Below, one piece after another: positions 38,964-50,250 of a DNA stretch of 64,000 bases; positions within the stretch are counted from its first letter, which is position 1, and the number at the start of each line of letters is the position of its first letter. Location: contig KN817627.1 of the NCBI GenBank assembly GCA_000827495.1, positions 62,001 through 126,000 of the forward strand. Reading direction: 5' to 3'. This stretch comes from Hypholoma sublateritium FD-334 SS-4 (lineage: Eukaryota > Basidiomycota > Agaricomycetes > Agaricales > Strophariaceae). The position numbers and the translations under genes were made by a program. Under the pieces are notes generated by a model. The model was given only the letters and a program-made list of their open reading frames with translations. It ran no database searches and had not been told where the DNA came from.

Positions 38964-41253
38964 CTACAAATACATGGTACGCAGTGTCATTCCGTGTCGT
39001 TTCAATTCTTCTTTCGGAATTTGATACGAGCTATCGTTGTGGCGAATGACGTCAAACGTAATCGGGCGAATGGTCGACAATCTCGTAAATGAAAAGTCTT
39101 CTGGGATATCCCAATCGTCCACTGGTTTGTTGGGGCGCAGCAACATCGCAAAGCAAGGCCCGGTCTTTGGCAAGAGGACCGCGGTGGCTTTGTCCGCAAT
39201 GTTAAGCACAGCAAATACGTGGACATCAGGCTTTGCGGTGCCTGTGCCACTGCACGCTGCGCTGTCGAGTATCCTAAATGGACCACGCTTCCAGGTACCG
39301 CTCCCACCAGGATAGTCGATCACCACCGAGGTGGCAGGGACATTGGCAGAATAATCTCCTTTGGGCTTTCGCCGATAGAGAAGGTTCCTCCGATCCTGTT
39401 CTATGCTGGGCAGCAGCAGAACTGAGACGCGGAGGCCCAAGTGCGACAAGGTAATTGGCGTAGACGGGGGGTAGAAGCTCACGTCGCCCTTTGCAGACCA
39501 AGCGTACGATGTCGGGCTCCGCGGAATCAAGGCACTGGGGCAGACGTTTGCAGCTGATGGAAGGCCGATTCGATCCACCGAGGGCACGGAAGTGTCGCGG
39601 GCGCCCAGCCCCCAGTTCGCGATCTCGAGCACGGAGGAGGTGCTGGAGTTTAAGATTTCCTTGACGAGGCGGAAGAACGCGTGATCCGCGCCCTCGCCGT
39701 AGCCGGTGGGCATGCTGACATTGAAGATGCCCATGAGTGAGTAGGCCGTGTCCTCCTCGCGCGTGACGCTCCGCTGCGCCGCCCACTGCATCTTGCGCCA
39801 GATGGGCACTCTGTTCAGCGAGCGCGGCGAGCCGGTGATCTCGCTCTGGCTGAAGCCAGTCGCATCGCATATCTTGGACAGCAGCTGCATAGAGCTTGAC
39901 GAGCCCCCCGCTTTATCAGAAGCCCACACGTTCTCGTTCTCGGCTACTGCTGTCCACTGCGCGGTGTAGAACCTGACGATTCGCGGCGCGTAGAGCTCCT
40001 GGAGGGTCCAACTGCGCGTGAACCACTTGTCTTTCTCCATGTTGTGCAGTGATTGCGTCTCCGCGAGGTACGCAATACATACGTCGGAGCGCTGGTACCA
40101 CTTGTACATAGACCGTATTGACTCGTCGAGCTCGGTGCTGCTGTCTTTGTTAATGCAGACGGTATCCATCCAGCCCAGGCGCATGGCGTACTTCCTGGCG
40201 GCGACCGCGCAGAAATTTCGCAGCTTGGCATATCCCGGTGCGCCATACCCCGGAGAGCTTGCGTTGCACGCAGTGAAGCTATTCCAGCCGGAATATGTCA
40301 CCTCGGCGCCCGGGAGCCAGGTGTGCGACAGAATGGCGTATCTCCCGTAGCTGTGGTTCGCGAGGAAGTGACGGATCGTGCGCCGAGGAACTAGGTGAGC
40401 CGGCCCGAAGCTGTGGACATATGCGTTGAAGTTCTGCTGGACATCGAGGGAGATGCACTGGAGAAGGTGCTGTCTTTCAACGAGCTTGATTTCGGTTCCG
40501 TCGGAGTTGAACGTGAGCAAGCGAATAGGCATCTCGTTGAACACCCAGTCGCGCGCTTCGTCCATGATTCGCTTTAATAGCTGCTGGCGTTCTGATTCCA
40601 ATATCGTTGTCCCGATTATTTTCAGAAATACCAAGGCGATTAAATTCTCACCTGTCTCTTGGTGGAAGAGGAACCGTCTCATGGCCAACGTTCCCTGGGC
40701 GTCCATTCCAACAAGCGAAGGGACGGTAGTATCTGGGGATGCAAGTATCATACTATTTACTTGGGCCATCCTCGGATACTCATACATTACATACCTTCAA
40801 AATTTCCGGAGTCTGCAGCCGCTCCCTTGTCTTCACGCCGATCTGCCAGCGGGCGCCGAACAAGAGACAGGGCAAACCTCTCGAGCGCGGCTAGCAGATC
40901 TCGCGCTTCCGCCGTGAGGGCAGACTCCTCACGATCGGAGCCACCCACAGGACGGAGTTTGTCCTCCTCGATGGATCGTTCGCCAGCGCGTTCCTCTGCG
41001 GGAGCGCATACAAGCTGAGCGGCAGCATCGTTCCCTGCGATGGCGTCGGCGCTTACCTGGGGCCGCCGCCTTGCCCCCGCTCTGGATCAGGGGTATGATG
41101 ACGCTTGCGAGTGCGGCGACGAGCGCGTGTCCTGCACCGGGGCTTTCTGTGCGGTCCGCCAGGCGTGAGTTGCTGTCTCTGAAGTTGTGCGCTCGTACCT
41201 TTCCCAGACGAGGGGCCGTTGATCGCTGCATTTTGCGGGGAAGAACGCTCCAT
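38964..41253 (-). CDS. HET-domain protein 1, 684 residues
   Basis: HET proteins act in fungal self/non-self recognition and programmed cell death after hyphal fusion. Five exons (41253-41199, 41146-41057, 40995-40795, 40732-40652, 40591-38964) give 684 residues, and every intron is in phase 1. Exon 2 encodes the shared N-terminal segment GHALVAALASVIIPLIQ; exon 3 holds DLLAALERFALSLV. The HET core starts near residue 227 with YAILSHTWL, then LGWMDTVCINKDSSTELDES, YLAETQSL and FTRSWTLQELYAPRIVRFY. After the core come TREEDTAYSLMGIFNVSMP and a beta-rich C-terminal half ending RHGMTLRTMYL. The open frame happens to run through introns 3 and 4, but splicing restores the match to HET gene 2. It lies opposite in direction to its two relatives at the right end and has no GATase beside it. 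Confidence 0.9.
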
Positions 41254-41683
41254 GGTGGCTGGGTGAGGGATAAGGTATCCGATGCTGTTAACTTCATTTG
41301 AAGGCTAATCATGTGCATGCTGGCGGGAGATTGAGGCGTGGCAATAGGCGATTCAATTTAACGTCTGCTTCTAGTGCCCATGAATAAAGCGCTGGAGGGT
41401 GTCCCGCGTGGACTGTGTCCCCATACTGCGTGTTTTTAGGGAGGGGTAGGCTGGAGGCTGTGGGTGGGGAACGTGCGTCTGTAGAACATTGACGTTCTGG
41501 AATCACATCGGGGGCACCGGGATTTCAGTGCCTCCCAAATGTTGATCGCATATGTTACCCAATATTTAATAAAGGATAAATGTCTCCAATATTGTAACTT
41601 CTATTTAAAATAATGGGAGAGGTGCGGGATTTTCACAATTCAAAAGAAATCAGACGAATATAGGATAGAAATGTATTTTAAAT
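41254..41683. other. HET gene 1 upstream region
   Basis: About 430 bases that should contain the HET 1 promoter. It becomes AT-rich towards the MITE. No gene seen. Confidence 0.45.
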
Positions 41684-41872
41684 ATTAGAAAAACCTGCAC
41701 ATTGGCCGACATTCTGTATGTTGGGCAACATAAAAGATTTTCTCCAATATATTTTCTGACCAATGGGAGAAATCTCGGTGAAATTTCTATTGGCCAGGAA
41801 TTTCATCTGGGATAGTCTTTCATGTCGAACAACATACAGGATGTTGGCCAACATGCACAATTTTCTAATACT
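41682..41872. mobile_element. Hairpin MITE with TA target duplication
   Basis: Two arms of about 50 bp are inverted copies of one another: TTAGAAAA...TGCA, TTGGCC, ACAT and CTGTATGTTG at 41684-41731, and the complement at 41819-41870. The ends are TA-TTAGAAAA and TTTTCTAA-TA, which fits a Tc1/mariner-type MITE and its TA target. The whole is about 190 bp and non-coding. Confidence 0.7.
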
Positions 41873-42660
41873 GAAAATAAATTATCTTCCTTCACATCGC
41901 CCCGCTTTCAGAAACTCAGAAAATCCTCCATACCCCCTTGTATTTAGAATAATAATCTGAATTGAATGTCTACTTCTATCTAAAATATTCAATTACCTAG
42001 AGGATTCACATTTGGGAGAGTCTTAAATCCCGTTGCCCCTGATGTGTATACTTATGAACATGCTTGAAGGTCCCCCGAAATATCCAAACTTCGCACTCCG
42101 CCCGGCCCGCGTACGCATACTGTGCGCCTTTGGACGAATAAAGCATCGCCCTTGGCGATAAGACCTTGCTGAGCATTTAAATAAAATATTTATTTCCATC
42201 AACGAATTCAATAAACATGTATTCACTAAAGCAGTGCAAGCCAGTACTCCATAACCCCCGCACGGACTACAAGTCGCAAGGGCAGACAATCGAGCATGTC
42301 ATAATAGACTCATAGGAAAATCTCCAACCGGAAAACTGTCACCATTCAGCACATACGTGTCACTGTCGAGCCGAGGAGGGGACACAATCAGATTACTGCG
42401 CGACTTCGACGAAGACCTTTTCCAACATCATCCTTCAGAGTATCTGCGAAAGGATATATCATATGGTGAGACTAGAGCAACTGAACAAAAAAACAAAAGA
42501 AGAATATGACAGAAAGCCTATAGGAAAACAAGCGGAGATTCAGTTGGGTGAGTGGGGGAATGAAAAGCAGTATGGGGAGTGTGAGGGCTGAGAAGAAGTC
42601 TGAAGAGCAATCTAAGCGATTGATCATGGGAGCAACGATTGTAATTTAACAAAGGCGTTC
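41873..42660. other. Non-coding stretch between MITE and hAT region
   Basis: About 790 bases, moderately AT-rich, with only short open frames. No gene, RNA or clear repeat is seen. Confidence 0.4.
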
Positions 42661-42664
42661 AAAC

Positions 42665-42718
42665 CAAACACAAACCAAACACAACCCTTAAAAATGTACG
42701 AACATTTACTGAAAATAG
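42665..42718 (+). repeat. 45-bp direct repeat, left copy
   Basis: The block CCAAACACAACCC, then TGTACGAACATTT and TGAAAA recurs in the same orientation at 47422-47468. The two copies flank the hAT region. A direct orientation means they are not its inverted ends. Confidence 0.6.
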
Positions 42719-42833
42719 GGTGGCGGGAAATAGCGGCGGAGTCTATTTCGCTGAGCAAATTTGCCGAGCCAACGTTTCAGGGCAAATTCGCGGCTGCGAA
42801 TTTGGGCTAATTTGCACATGCCAAATTCGCGCT

Positions 42834-43410
42834 ACAGTGTTTTGCATAACCGTTTGCACAACTGAGTTGCGAAATTTGGCAAAACCATGTTTGTACCTGT
42901 TGTATCTGTGACGCACCAAATGGGATATCACACTGACAGTCTGCGAGCCTGAGCGGCTTGAGCGCGTCGGTTAACGACCAGCATACGCCCACCACTGCAA
43001 CCACCCAACCCCCGAGCCCATGATTCCAAGAGACTCTGGCATTGGGACAACTCCGTGCACACGCGGCGCCGGGGAGTCATCCCTCCGCGGCTTGCGCGTC
43101 GCGGCGCCGCTGAGTCCTGATGCGTGTTGGAGACGCGCATGCGCGGCGTAGCATCCAGTGGTGTGTGTCGCCCGGTGTCGCCTCTCCCGCGGACAAACGC
43201 TTCTGCTGGGGCGTTTGTGCGTGTCGTCTGCTTTGTCTTGCATGCGGAAGGCATCCCTGACCTCTGAGTCGGATCCACTGCATAGACCCGACAGCCAAAA
43301 GGGTTTGAAGCGTGATATTTCTGACAGGCGAGTAACGGAACATACAAATGCAAACAAGCTTTTGAGAATTTCTGACAAGTTGTTGTGCAAACGGTTATGC
43401 AAACCACTGT
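42834..43410. mobile_element. Short non-autonomous element with hAT-like inverted ends
   Basis: Near-perfect terminal inverted repeats of 28 bp: CAGTG at 42834, then one mismatched base and GCATAACCGTTTGCACAAC; the complement ends at 43410. A CAGTG start is typical of hAT elements. Similarity extends inward more weakly (GAAAT, CAAAA, TGTTTG). The 400-bp interior is GC-rich and has no protein-like frame. The 8 flanking bases differ between the sides, so the target duplication has decayed or the true border is a few bases further out. Confidence 0.7.
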
Positions 43411-43531
43411 AATTAGCCGTGAATTTGCCCTGCGAATTAGGGCGAGTCAGCTGATCAGCATGTGAATTAGGGTCAAGGGCAACGTAGGCTCGTCTTTCCA
43501 TCTACATCCTGTATGCTACATTATCTATGCA

Positions 43532-46500
43532 CTACCAAGTTGCCCAATCACTGTCTGATGGAGCCATAACGGCAGCACTTGCATTCTTCTGACCCTTCTC
43601 ACTGTTCTTCTGGTGAGATTTTGCCGTTTGCCTGACTCTCTCACCATCTGAAACACTGTCAGCAAGGAGAGAAGCATAGCGGCCCACTTCAAACTGGAGA
43701 GCAAGATCGAAGTGTCGGTGATTTGATGAAGACAGATCAGGGAGACCTTCATCTAGCCAGGATAACGGATCGTTCATGGGATCTTCAGGTGCGTCCAAAT
43801 GTTCTTCATTGTCTTCTGATTGCTCTTCATCAGTGACTGCAGGCCCTTTTCCGGATCCAGTAGCTTGATTTCCCGGACTATCGATGGTTTTCCGGATGTC
43901 TCTCCAATTTACAGTGACAGGTTTACGAGGCTTTGGCTGAGGTACAGTACAGGACATCAGTAGCGGCCAAATTAGACCACGGTGAGTGTGTATCAATGCC
44001 GCACCTCTTCATTTATCTGATCAAATCCACGGATTGCCAGATGGTCTGAAATGGTTGATATATTTTGACGGCGCCTCTTTGGTGCGTTCAACCATGTCAC
44101 AACAGACATTGCACGCTCATCTACCATTGATACTGGTGTAACAGAGAAGATTTTAATAGCTAGAGCCTGATGTGTGAACGAAGCATTAAGTCAGTCAAGC
44201 TGTACTGTACAGTGATATAGACTAACCGCCAGAACATCAGATTCATCGTCATTCAAAAAGTGTTTCCAATACTCGCGAAGTGATTCGCGAGAGCTACGTT
44301 TGCGTGTAAATGGTTCAACTCCGTCAACGTAAGCCTGAAACTGAGTCTTGAGTGCTGTAATCGCCTCACGAGGAGTTCTTCCTGCCAGGCGTGGGTTTGC
44401 TGTCTTCATGCCCTTTTGGGCCTCTTCAACGGTGCGTGATTCACGATACTCGTCACCATACTCCCTTTTGAGCAGCTGAAGAAGACTCAATCCAATTCCG
44501 TCGACCATAGCTTTCTTTGATTGGGTTACTGAGGGGGCCAATGGATTTGGGTTTGAAAGGATTGGTGCAATGTGGTTTTCTGAGCATAAGTGAGTGCCAA
44601 TGTTAATAGAGAGTACCCCTTACAGTTTGCAATGTAATTCTACTTACCGGGATCAAGCACGAAGGCTGTGAGATATATGTTTGAAGCACGTTTGTTATCT
44701 ATGATCTCTGCGAACCTATTATTTGCTATCTGGCGGATAGTATTCTTCAGCTCTTCGTTATACTTTGATCTCTCGTTATCCTTTTTCATCAGGTCTTGAA
44801 GATGTGCAACAATGGCAAGCCAATAAGTGTATACGTCAGCCGGGGTGGTCTCCTTTGCTTCGAGACATTGAATAGCTCTCGCAAAAGGCATAAGGACTGC
44901 CCCGAGCCGCTTCAGATCTCGCTGGAACTCGAAGACTGTGTCGTCATCAGCAAAGATGATTTCGAGAACCTGAAAGATGCCATTGGTCAATATTTGGTGA
45001 GTAAAATATGTGGGAGCTTACATCGCTCTCGATCCCAAGAGATTTATCCTGAATAATCTTCACGAAAGGTGGTATACCCTGCAACACTGAATCCAAAGAC
45101 CAGTATATAGTCCCAAAGCATGTTTCACCAATCAACTGCAGGCCGCGTGTGATATTCAACTCCTTTCGTGCAACGTCAAAATGATCAAGAGTATACGATG
45201 ATAGACTCATGAATGCGAGAACATTGCGCATTTTGGTGATGACCTAGAAGTATGAATTGACGATGAGTGACATTACAATTCAAATTTACGCACCGGCTTA
45301 AATTCTGTGATGTTACAGATATCTTTGCATGCATTATGAAGATTATGGCAGGCGTCAGCCATGTCCAAAATCCACGGTGCTAAATTGCTAAGTAAATGTC
45401 GTGCTTTTCTACAGTTTCCAGCGTTGTCGGAAGCAACACCACCCCAGCAACGCAATCCAATCTTGATAACCCACTACAAAAATAATGACAGTATGTTACT
45501 ACATAAATTCAATCAGAAGAATTGGTCGTACCTTTTCTAATAGCTCATAGATATAGTCACCTGTTTGACTCAGTCGAGAAACATCATCCAACTCGAGGCA
45601 AAAAGACTGTCGGTCAGGTGTTGTTGCATGAACTGAGTAAAACTTTTTTTTCCCAAGCTTTCCGCCGTCGAAGCTGAGCGTCAAATCCCTACAGGTCCGG
45701 AGATGTTCAGTCACTATTACCTGCACACTAGCTGCGTATGCTGGTACAAGGCTATCCTCGAATGTTGTACGGCTGGGAGGTAGGTATTTCTTGTTGAGAA
45801 CGTTGACAAATCTCTTGAATCGGCTGCTTTGCAGTGTGCGGGGAGCTATACCACAGCAGACAATGTACTCAACTAAGGCCTTGTCCGCTTCCTCTTTCAG
45901 TGCCTTTCACCCTTCTGTCTGGTACGCCGTTTCTTGACTGGTCTTCTGGCCTGCTAAAATTGGCTCCTTGTTTTCAGAAACTCGGAGTGTTGGTTCTGTT
46001 CGGGAACACTTCAAGGAATGTGCTTGGGAGAAAGGATTGCTAACTTTTGTTGAATCAGGGTCCTTCTCGTCATCTGAGCGTGCCCTTTTCCCACCACTGC
46101 CCATTCCAACCTTCTTCTTCAGCTGATCGACAAGGTGCGGATGTTTTTTGGACATGGCGAGCATCGCGTCTTCAACCAAGCTGGAGTCAATCTTTGCCAG
46201 ATATCCGCATCCCATAGCATGTTTGAGTATCCTGGTCTTGTCTCGAGGAGTGGCCCATGTCGTCAGGCAACCTTTACTGGCTAGGCAGCGCACACGTTTA
46301 CGCGACTCCCCACGAAGATGACATATCTTACTGATCTTCAATAGAAGGGGGAATGTTGTCCTTCCTCCTGCGCGATCATCCTCGGATTCATCGTCGGAAG
46401 AGTATTTTGGGTCTTTCGTTCCCACAAGAACTTTGGTGGCAGTTTTTTTCCCCACGTCGCTGCAGCCAGCATTTGATTTAGAAGCTGATAATCCAGATTC

Positions 46501-47113
46501 GGTTCGCAGGTCTGGTACAGCAGGAAGATCATCTTCAGACTCGTGCGGTTCGTCAGCAACCAAAGGGGGAGGGTGCGTGGATGTTGACTTTGTGGTCTTT
46601 TTCGATGGCTTAGATTTTGCGGAGGCGCTTCCACTGGCGGCTGTTTCTTCAAAAATAGGCGGCTATAATAAAGTACGTCAGAAACAGGTATTCAAACCAA
46701 TAACCTCAATAAAGTACCTTTCCTCCACGTTGTGTAATGCACTTATGTGCCGAATCTGCTGCGTTCTTGAGCCATAGCTGTAAAATCACTGATTTGGGGT
46801 ATTTTTCGAGCCAAAATCCCAGTACATCAGCTAATGCAACTAGAGCTGGGCCTCGATGCTTTATGAAAAAAATACCAGCATCATTGCGGGGCAGATATTC
46901 ATTCAGTGCTGCCTCAAGCTGCCTGTTGATTGCCATTTCCTCGCCTATATCCTGCACCCAATCGGGGTCGAGCGAGAAGTGAAGAAGTTGGCTGACTGGA
47001 AAACTTTCATCGGCAATTGGGAGGCTGTCTGGAAGGGCCTCTAGGCATGCTTTAAGATATTTTAGTTTAGAAGCGCTCATTTGAGTACGTGTTGGGATGT
47101 AGCCTGTTGTCAA
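43532..47113 (-). CDS. hAT transposase
   Basis: A multi-exon minus-strand gene. The N-terminal 125 residues (MSASKLKYLKACLEALPD; start at 47080 or 47113) are not a known domain to me. After an acidic Ser-rich linker a BED-like finger follows (RVRCLASKGCLTTW, then RILKHAMGC) near 46200-46300. The catalytic region has the DUF659-type strand LTLSFDGGKLGKKKFYSVHA near 45640-45690, with the first Asp, and VASDNAGNCRKARHLL with ADACHNLHNACKDI near 45320-45440, the classic hAT Asp and CxxH region. The C-terminal dimerisation segment is SMVDERAMSVVTWLNAPKRR near 44080-44130. The tail is acidic. I see no disabling stop in the conserved blocks but did not verify every junction; around 45900 one junction between the linker exon and the DUF659 exon is unresolved. 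Confidence 0.75.
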
Positions 47114-47421
47114 TAATGATAATCCAGATCATATACCTTGAAGCTCGATGCTGCTCCGAAAATTTGAGCTGATCTAATCTTATCTGTCTAATCTAATCAT
47201 TTGACCGCGTAAATTCCATATTTTGCCAGTCTCCAGACAAATAAAATTTGTGTAAAATTTGACAAAAATACCCAGAACATATGATGCTAATTTGCCCTAT
47301 TTCGCACACCCAAAACCTAGGTCGACGACTGGCCAGCTAATTAGCAGCAAATTAGCAGGGCTAATTAGCCCGTGCGAAAAGCACCCAGTAAGAAGGTATT
47401 TGGCTGTGTGAGGACCAAGGG

Positions 47422-47468
47422 ATGAGAGCCAAACACAACCCGTGATTTTGTACGAACATTTTATGAAA
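47422..47468 (+). repeat. 45-bp direct repeat, right copy
   Basis: Matches 42671-42718 with several mismatches. See the left copy. Confidence 0.6.
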
Positions 47469-47676
47469 ACGTTGCGGTAAGAAACTATTTGCGCGTGTGT
47501 AGAGGAGAAGTACTTACTATATATAGGTCATTCAGAGGGTGGGGAACCTTACTTTACAGCAACTTTACAGCAAGGTCACAGAGAAGAGACGGACAGTGGG
47601 TGCGCAGCGCAGTCGGGGAGGGGGCGAAGCCCCGGATTCCGGGTCGGACATGCACGCAAGGACGACACGCAGCGCG

Positions 47677-47702
47677 TAAGTAAGTAAGTAAGTAAGTAAG
47701 TA
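47677..47702. repeat. TAAG microsatellite
   Basis: Six direct copies of TAAG within the GC-rich island. Confidence 0.95.
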
Positions 47703-49803
47703 TGCGCATCCACAAATTAATGACGCGCGCAAAGAGAACCGCGCGGGCGACACCTCGTAAGTACTGCAAGGGCCTGTGGCACGGTGGCACCGGCTGGCGC
47801 GCGCGTCAGGGCGTGCCACACCGCTGTAAATCCGCCGAGTCTGCGCAGGAGCCACCCTCCGATGGGCTTTTACGTGCATTATTCTATAAGTACCTACTAC
47901 ATACTTACAGGCGCTTACAACAGTCGAGAGAATTGGATTTTGGCTCGTTTTTGGCCCCTTTTGGGACTTCCAGGCGGGGCGATGCACTCTGCGTTGTGCG
48001 GTGCGGAAGGCGGAATCGACAATTTTTTTGGGGGGGGGCCAAAACCATTGTGCGCTGCGTTGCGGTCGTCGTGCGGTCCCGTGCAGTACATAAGTAACTG
48101 AGGCCGCCGGTTTCGGCAAATCGGGGGGTATTTCCGCTTTTGTTACTATGATGCCATCCTTTTCGGCTCGGACAGGCGCAGGAGGCGCGCGCAAGTCGGG
48201 CGCAGAAAGAAAGAGGCGGAATATCGAGGTATCACGCAAGCGCCCGACAGGCGGTCGGTCGTTGGATGAACAAACAAAGTGCAATTCATGAGCGTAGACG
48301 GTACGTACACCCCTCGCTCGCCTGCCATGGGTATTCTTGATCTACGACTAGTAAGCAGTTGCACCGCAATCCCCGCAGATTTTGATGATACCACGAGCGC
48401 CCGAGTCGACGTACCACCGCCGGTACCTATCGGGCGGGGCATCGAGTGCGGGGTGTGCGGTTGCCGATCCCCGTGGATGGGTGAATGGATGTGATACGCG
48501 GGCTCTGCTGCATAGCCTGCGCGCGGTGTACGGCGGGGGAGGGTCGGTCCGTGCGTGCGTGCGTGCGGCGCTCTGCATACGCGCGAAGTGCAGGATCGGA
48601 TCGAGGCTGCAGGACTAGACCGCACGAAGACGAAGGCCCCGATTCGCGGGCGGGCACTCGTTCTCCCCCAACGCCTCCGCGGAGAGCGGGCGACAGACGT
48701 AAGTGCTTGCATACTACCCGTACCCGGGGGCACGCGACGGGCGACGACGCGTCGAGGGGTGTCCGCGCGGCTGAATGTGCGGCGGCTGCGGCGCGCTGGG
48801 GCTTTCTGGGTGGGGATGGGGCGCGGTGCGGTGCACGGGGGGGTAGCGGTGGGGGTGGCGCGTGCGCGGCGGCGGCGGGGGGTGGGTGGGTGGTGGGTGA
48901 GAGCGTGCAACTTGACGTAAGGAACTCAAGAACACGGACAACTTGAGACACGGACAAGGACAAGGACAATGGCAGACAACGGCATGCACGAGCGCAGACG
49001 GCCATGTGCGGACGCGCATACGTATAATAGCATATGCCATAACGCAGAAGCGCAGAAGAAGCTCCCCAATAAAAAAAGACCCTGAAATGGGCGAAAATAG
49101 GCGGCCAAAAATACCGCGCGTTACATTCATAGATGATTTTAATTTAGACGGAGGCATGCGCCTGGGCTTCGGGTGGGAGGCTGCCGGCCGGTGCGTTGGT
49201 GGATGGTGTGCACGCTGCACACTGCACGCGAACGCGACAGCGCGCAGCAGTCCCGGTGGTCCCGCTAAGAACCCCCACAGCAGCCCCCCGCACGCCGGGG
49301 ATAGCGCGCGTGTGCCGCGCTAGATCCGGGCGTGCGTGCATGTGCTGCAGCCCGTGCCGGGTGCGCTGCGCAGCACGCAGCTATTCCGGGCGCGGTATTC
49401 ATAGCGGTTGGGTGGGCTGGGCCGTCCCAGGCGCAGGCGCAGGCGCGCTGGCCCGGTGCTGTGCGGACCCGGGACAGCTGCTGGCGGGCGTGTGCCTGTG
49501 GGTGCGGGGGGTGGGTGAGGGTGGCATGTGGGTGCGGGGGTGGGTGCGGGGCGGAGCGGGGAGAGGGGAGAGGACGCGGCGGGCAGAGGCCGTCGGTCCG
49601 CGGGTGGTTATGTACATGCGTACGTACACCCCGGAGGGTGATGCTGATTAGCGTGCAGCAGCGGCGGATCGCCGTCGCGCCCGGGCCGCTGCGGGGGCGA
49701 GCTCGTTGCTCGTCGCAGGCGTAGCGAGGCCCGGGCGCGGCGCGGCGCGCGCCACCGCCAGGGCGCACCTCGCAGGAGCTCGCAGGCCCGGTCGGGGCGC
49801 GCC

Positions 49804-49814
49804 GGCTATATATA
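49804..49814 (+). promoter_or_regulatory. Possible TATA box of the disordered-protein gene
   Basis: CTATATATAGG stands alone in very GC-rich DNA 440 bases before the ATG at 50251. A long GC-rich leader would follow. This is a motif match only. Confidence 0.35.
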
Positions 49815-50250
49815 GGCGCCGAGCGACCCGCGTCCCGCGGGCGTGGGAGCGCGCCGTGGCCAGGCACGCTGCCGTCACGGCGGAGTGCGAAAGCGCCACG
49901 CCACGCACGGTGTTCCCTCCGAGTCGAGTCCCACCCGCTGCCCCACCCGCCGCCCTTGTTGTTGTCGTCGTCGCCGCCCGCTGCTCGCACGTCCGACTAC
50001 GCGCTGAGCCGCGCCCCGCCCCGTCTGAGTGCTGCCTGCCTGCCTGCCACCCACCGCCTCCTTTCCATCCGTCTGTCCGTCGGCCACTCCGCGAGGCCTG
50101 CCTGCACCGCCGCCCCACCGCCCCAGGCCCGCCCTCCCCCAGGCCCTACGCACGCCCTGCGCAACGCACACACACACGCACACACGCCCCACCCACCCTC
50201 GCCCCGCACGACGCGGCCCACCGCGCACGGACGCACGCCCGACACCCCGA

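Larger units (their letters stand above)
42719..47400 (-). mobile_element. hAT-type DNA transposon, boundaries unclear
   Basis: A minus-strand hAT transposase gene (43532-47113) is flanked by non-coding zones rich in the words GCTAATTTGC, GCAAATTAGC and GGGCTAATTAG (42760-42830, 43412-43480 and 47290-47385), as expected for subterminal transposase binding sites. I could not find a convincing 8-bp target duplication, so the ends given are approximate. A separate 577-bp inverted-repeat element lies within the left zone. Confidence 0.6.
47469..50250. other. GC-rich non-coding island upstream of the large disordered-protein gene
   Basis: About 2.8 kb. Long open frames occur on both strands because stop codons are rare in such GC-rich DNA; their translations are Arg/Pro/Ala runs without domains. 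The part 47570-48120 looks like a repeat or transposon remnant: it holds a GC-rich palindrome (GGGGGCGAAGCCCC), a TAAG microsatellite and a G-run near 48030. The last kilobase should hold the promoter and 5' leader of the next gene. Confidence 0.45.

Noticed and set aside
40591..40787. HET gene 1 as a single uninterrupted frame starting MYEYPRMAQ
   Set aside because: The frame runs by chance through two introns. Splicing at phase-1 sites matches the structure of HET gene 2 and gives the shared N-terminus.
41640..42660. Telomere, centromere or tRNA gene in the AT-rich stretch
   Set aside because: No TTAGGG arrays, and no cloverleaf-forming sequence was recognised by eye.
47565..50250. Many long open frames on both strands of the GC-rich island
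   Set aside because: Stop codons are rare in such DNA; the translations are Arg/Pro/Ala runs, overlap on both strands and show no domains.
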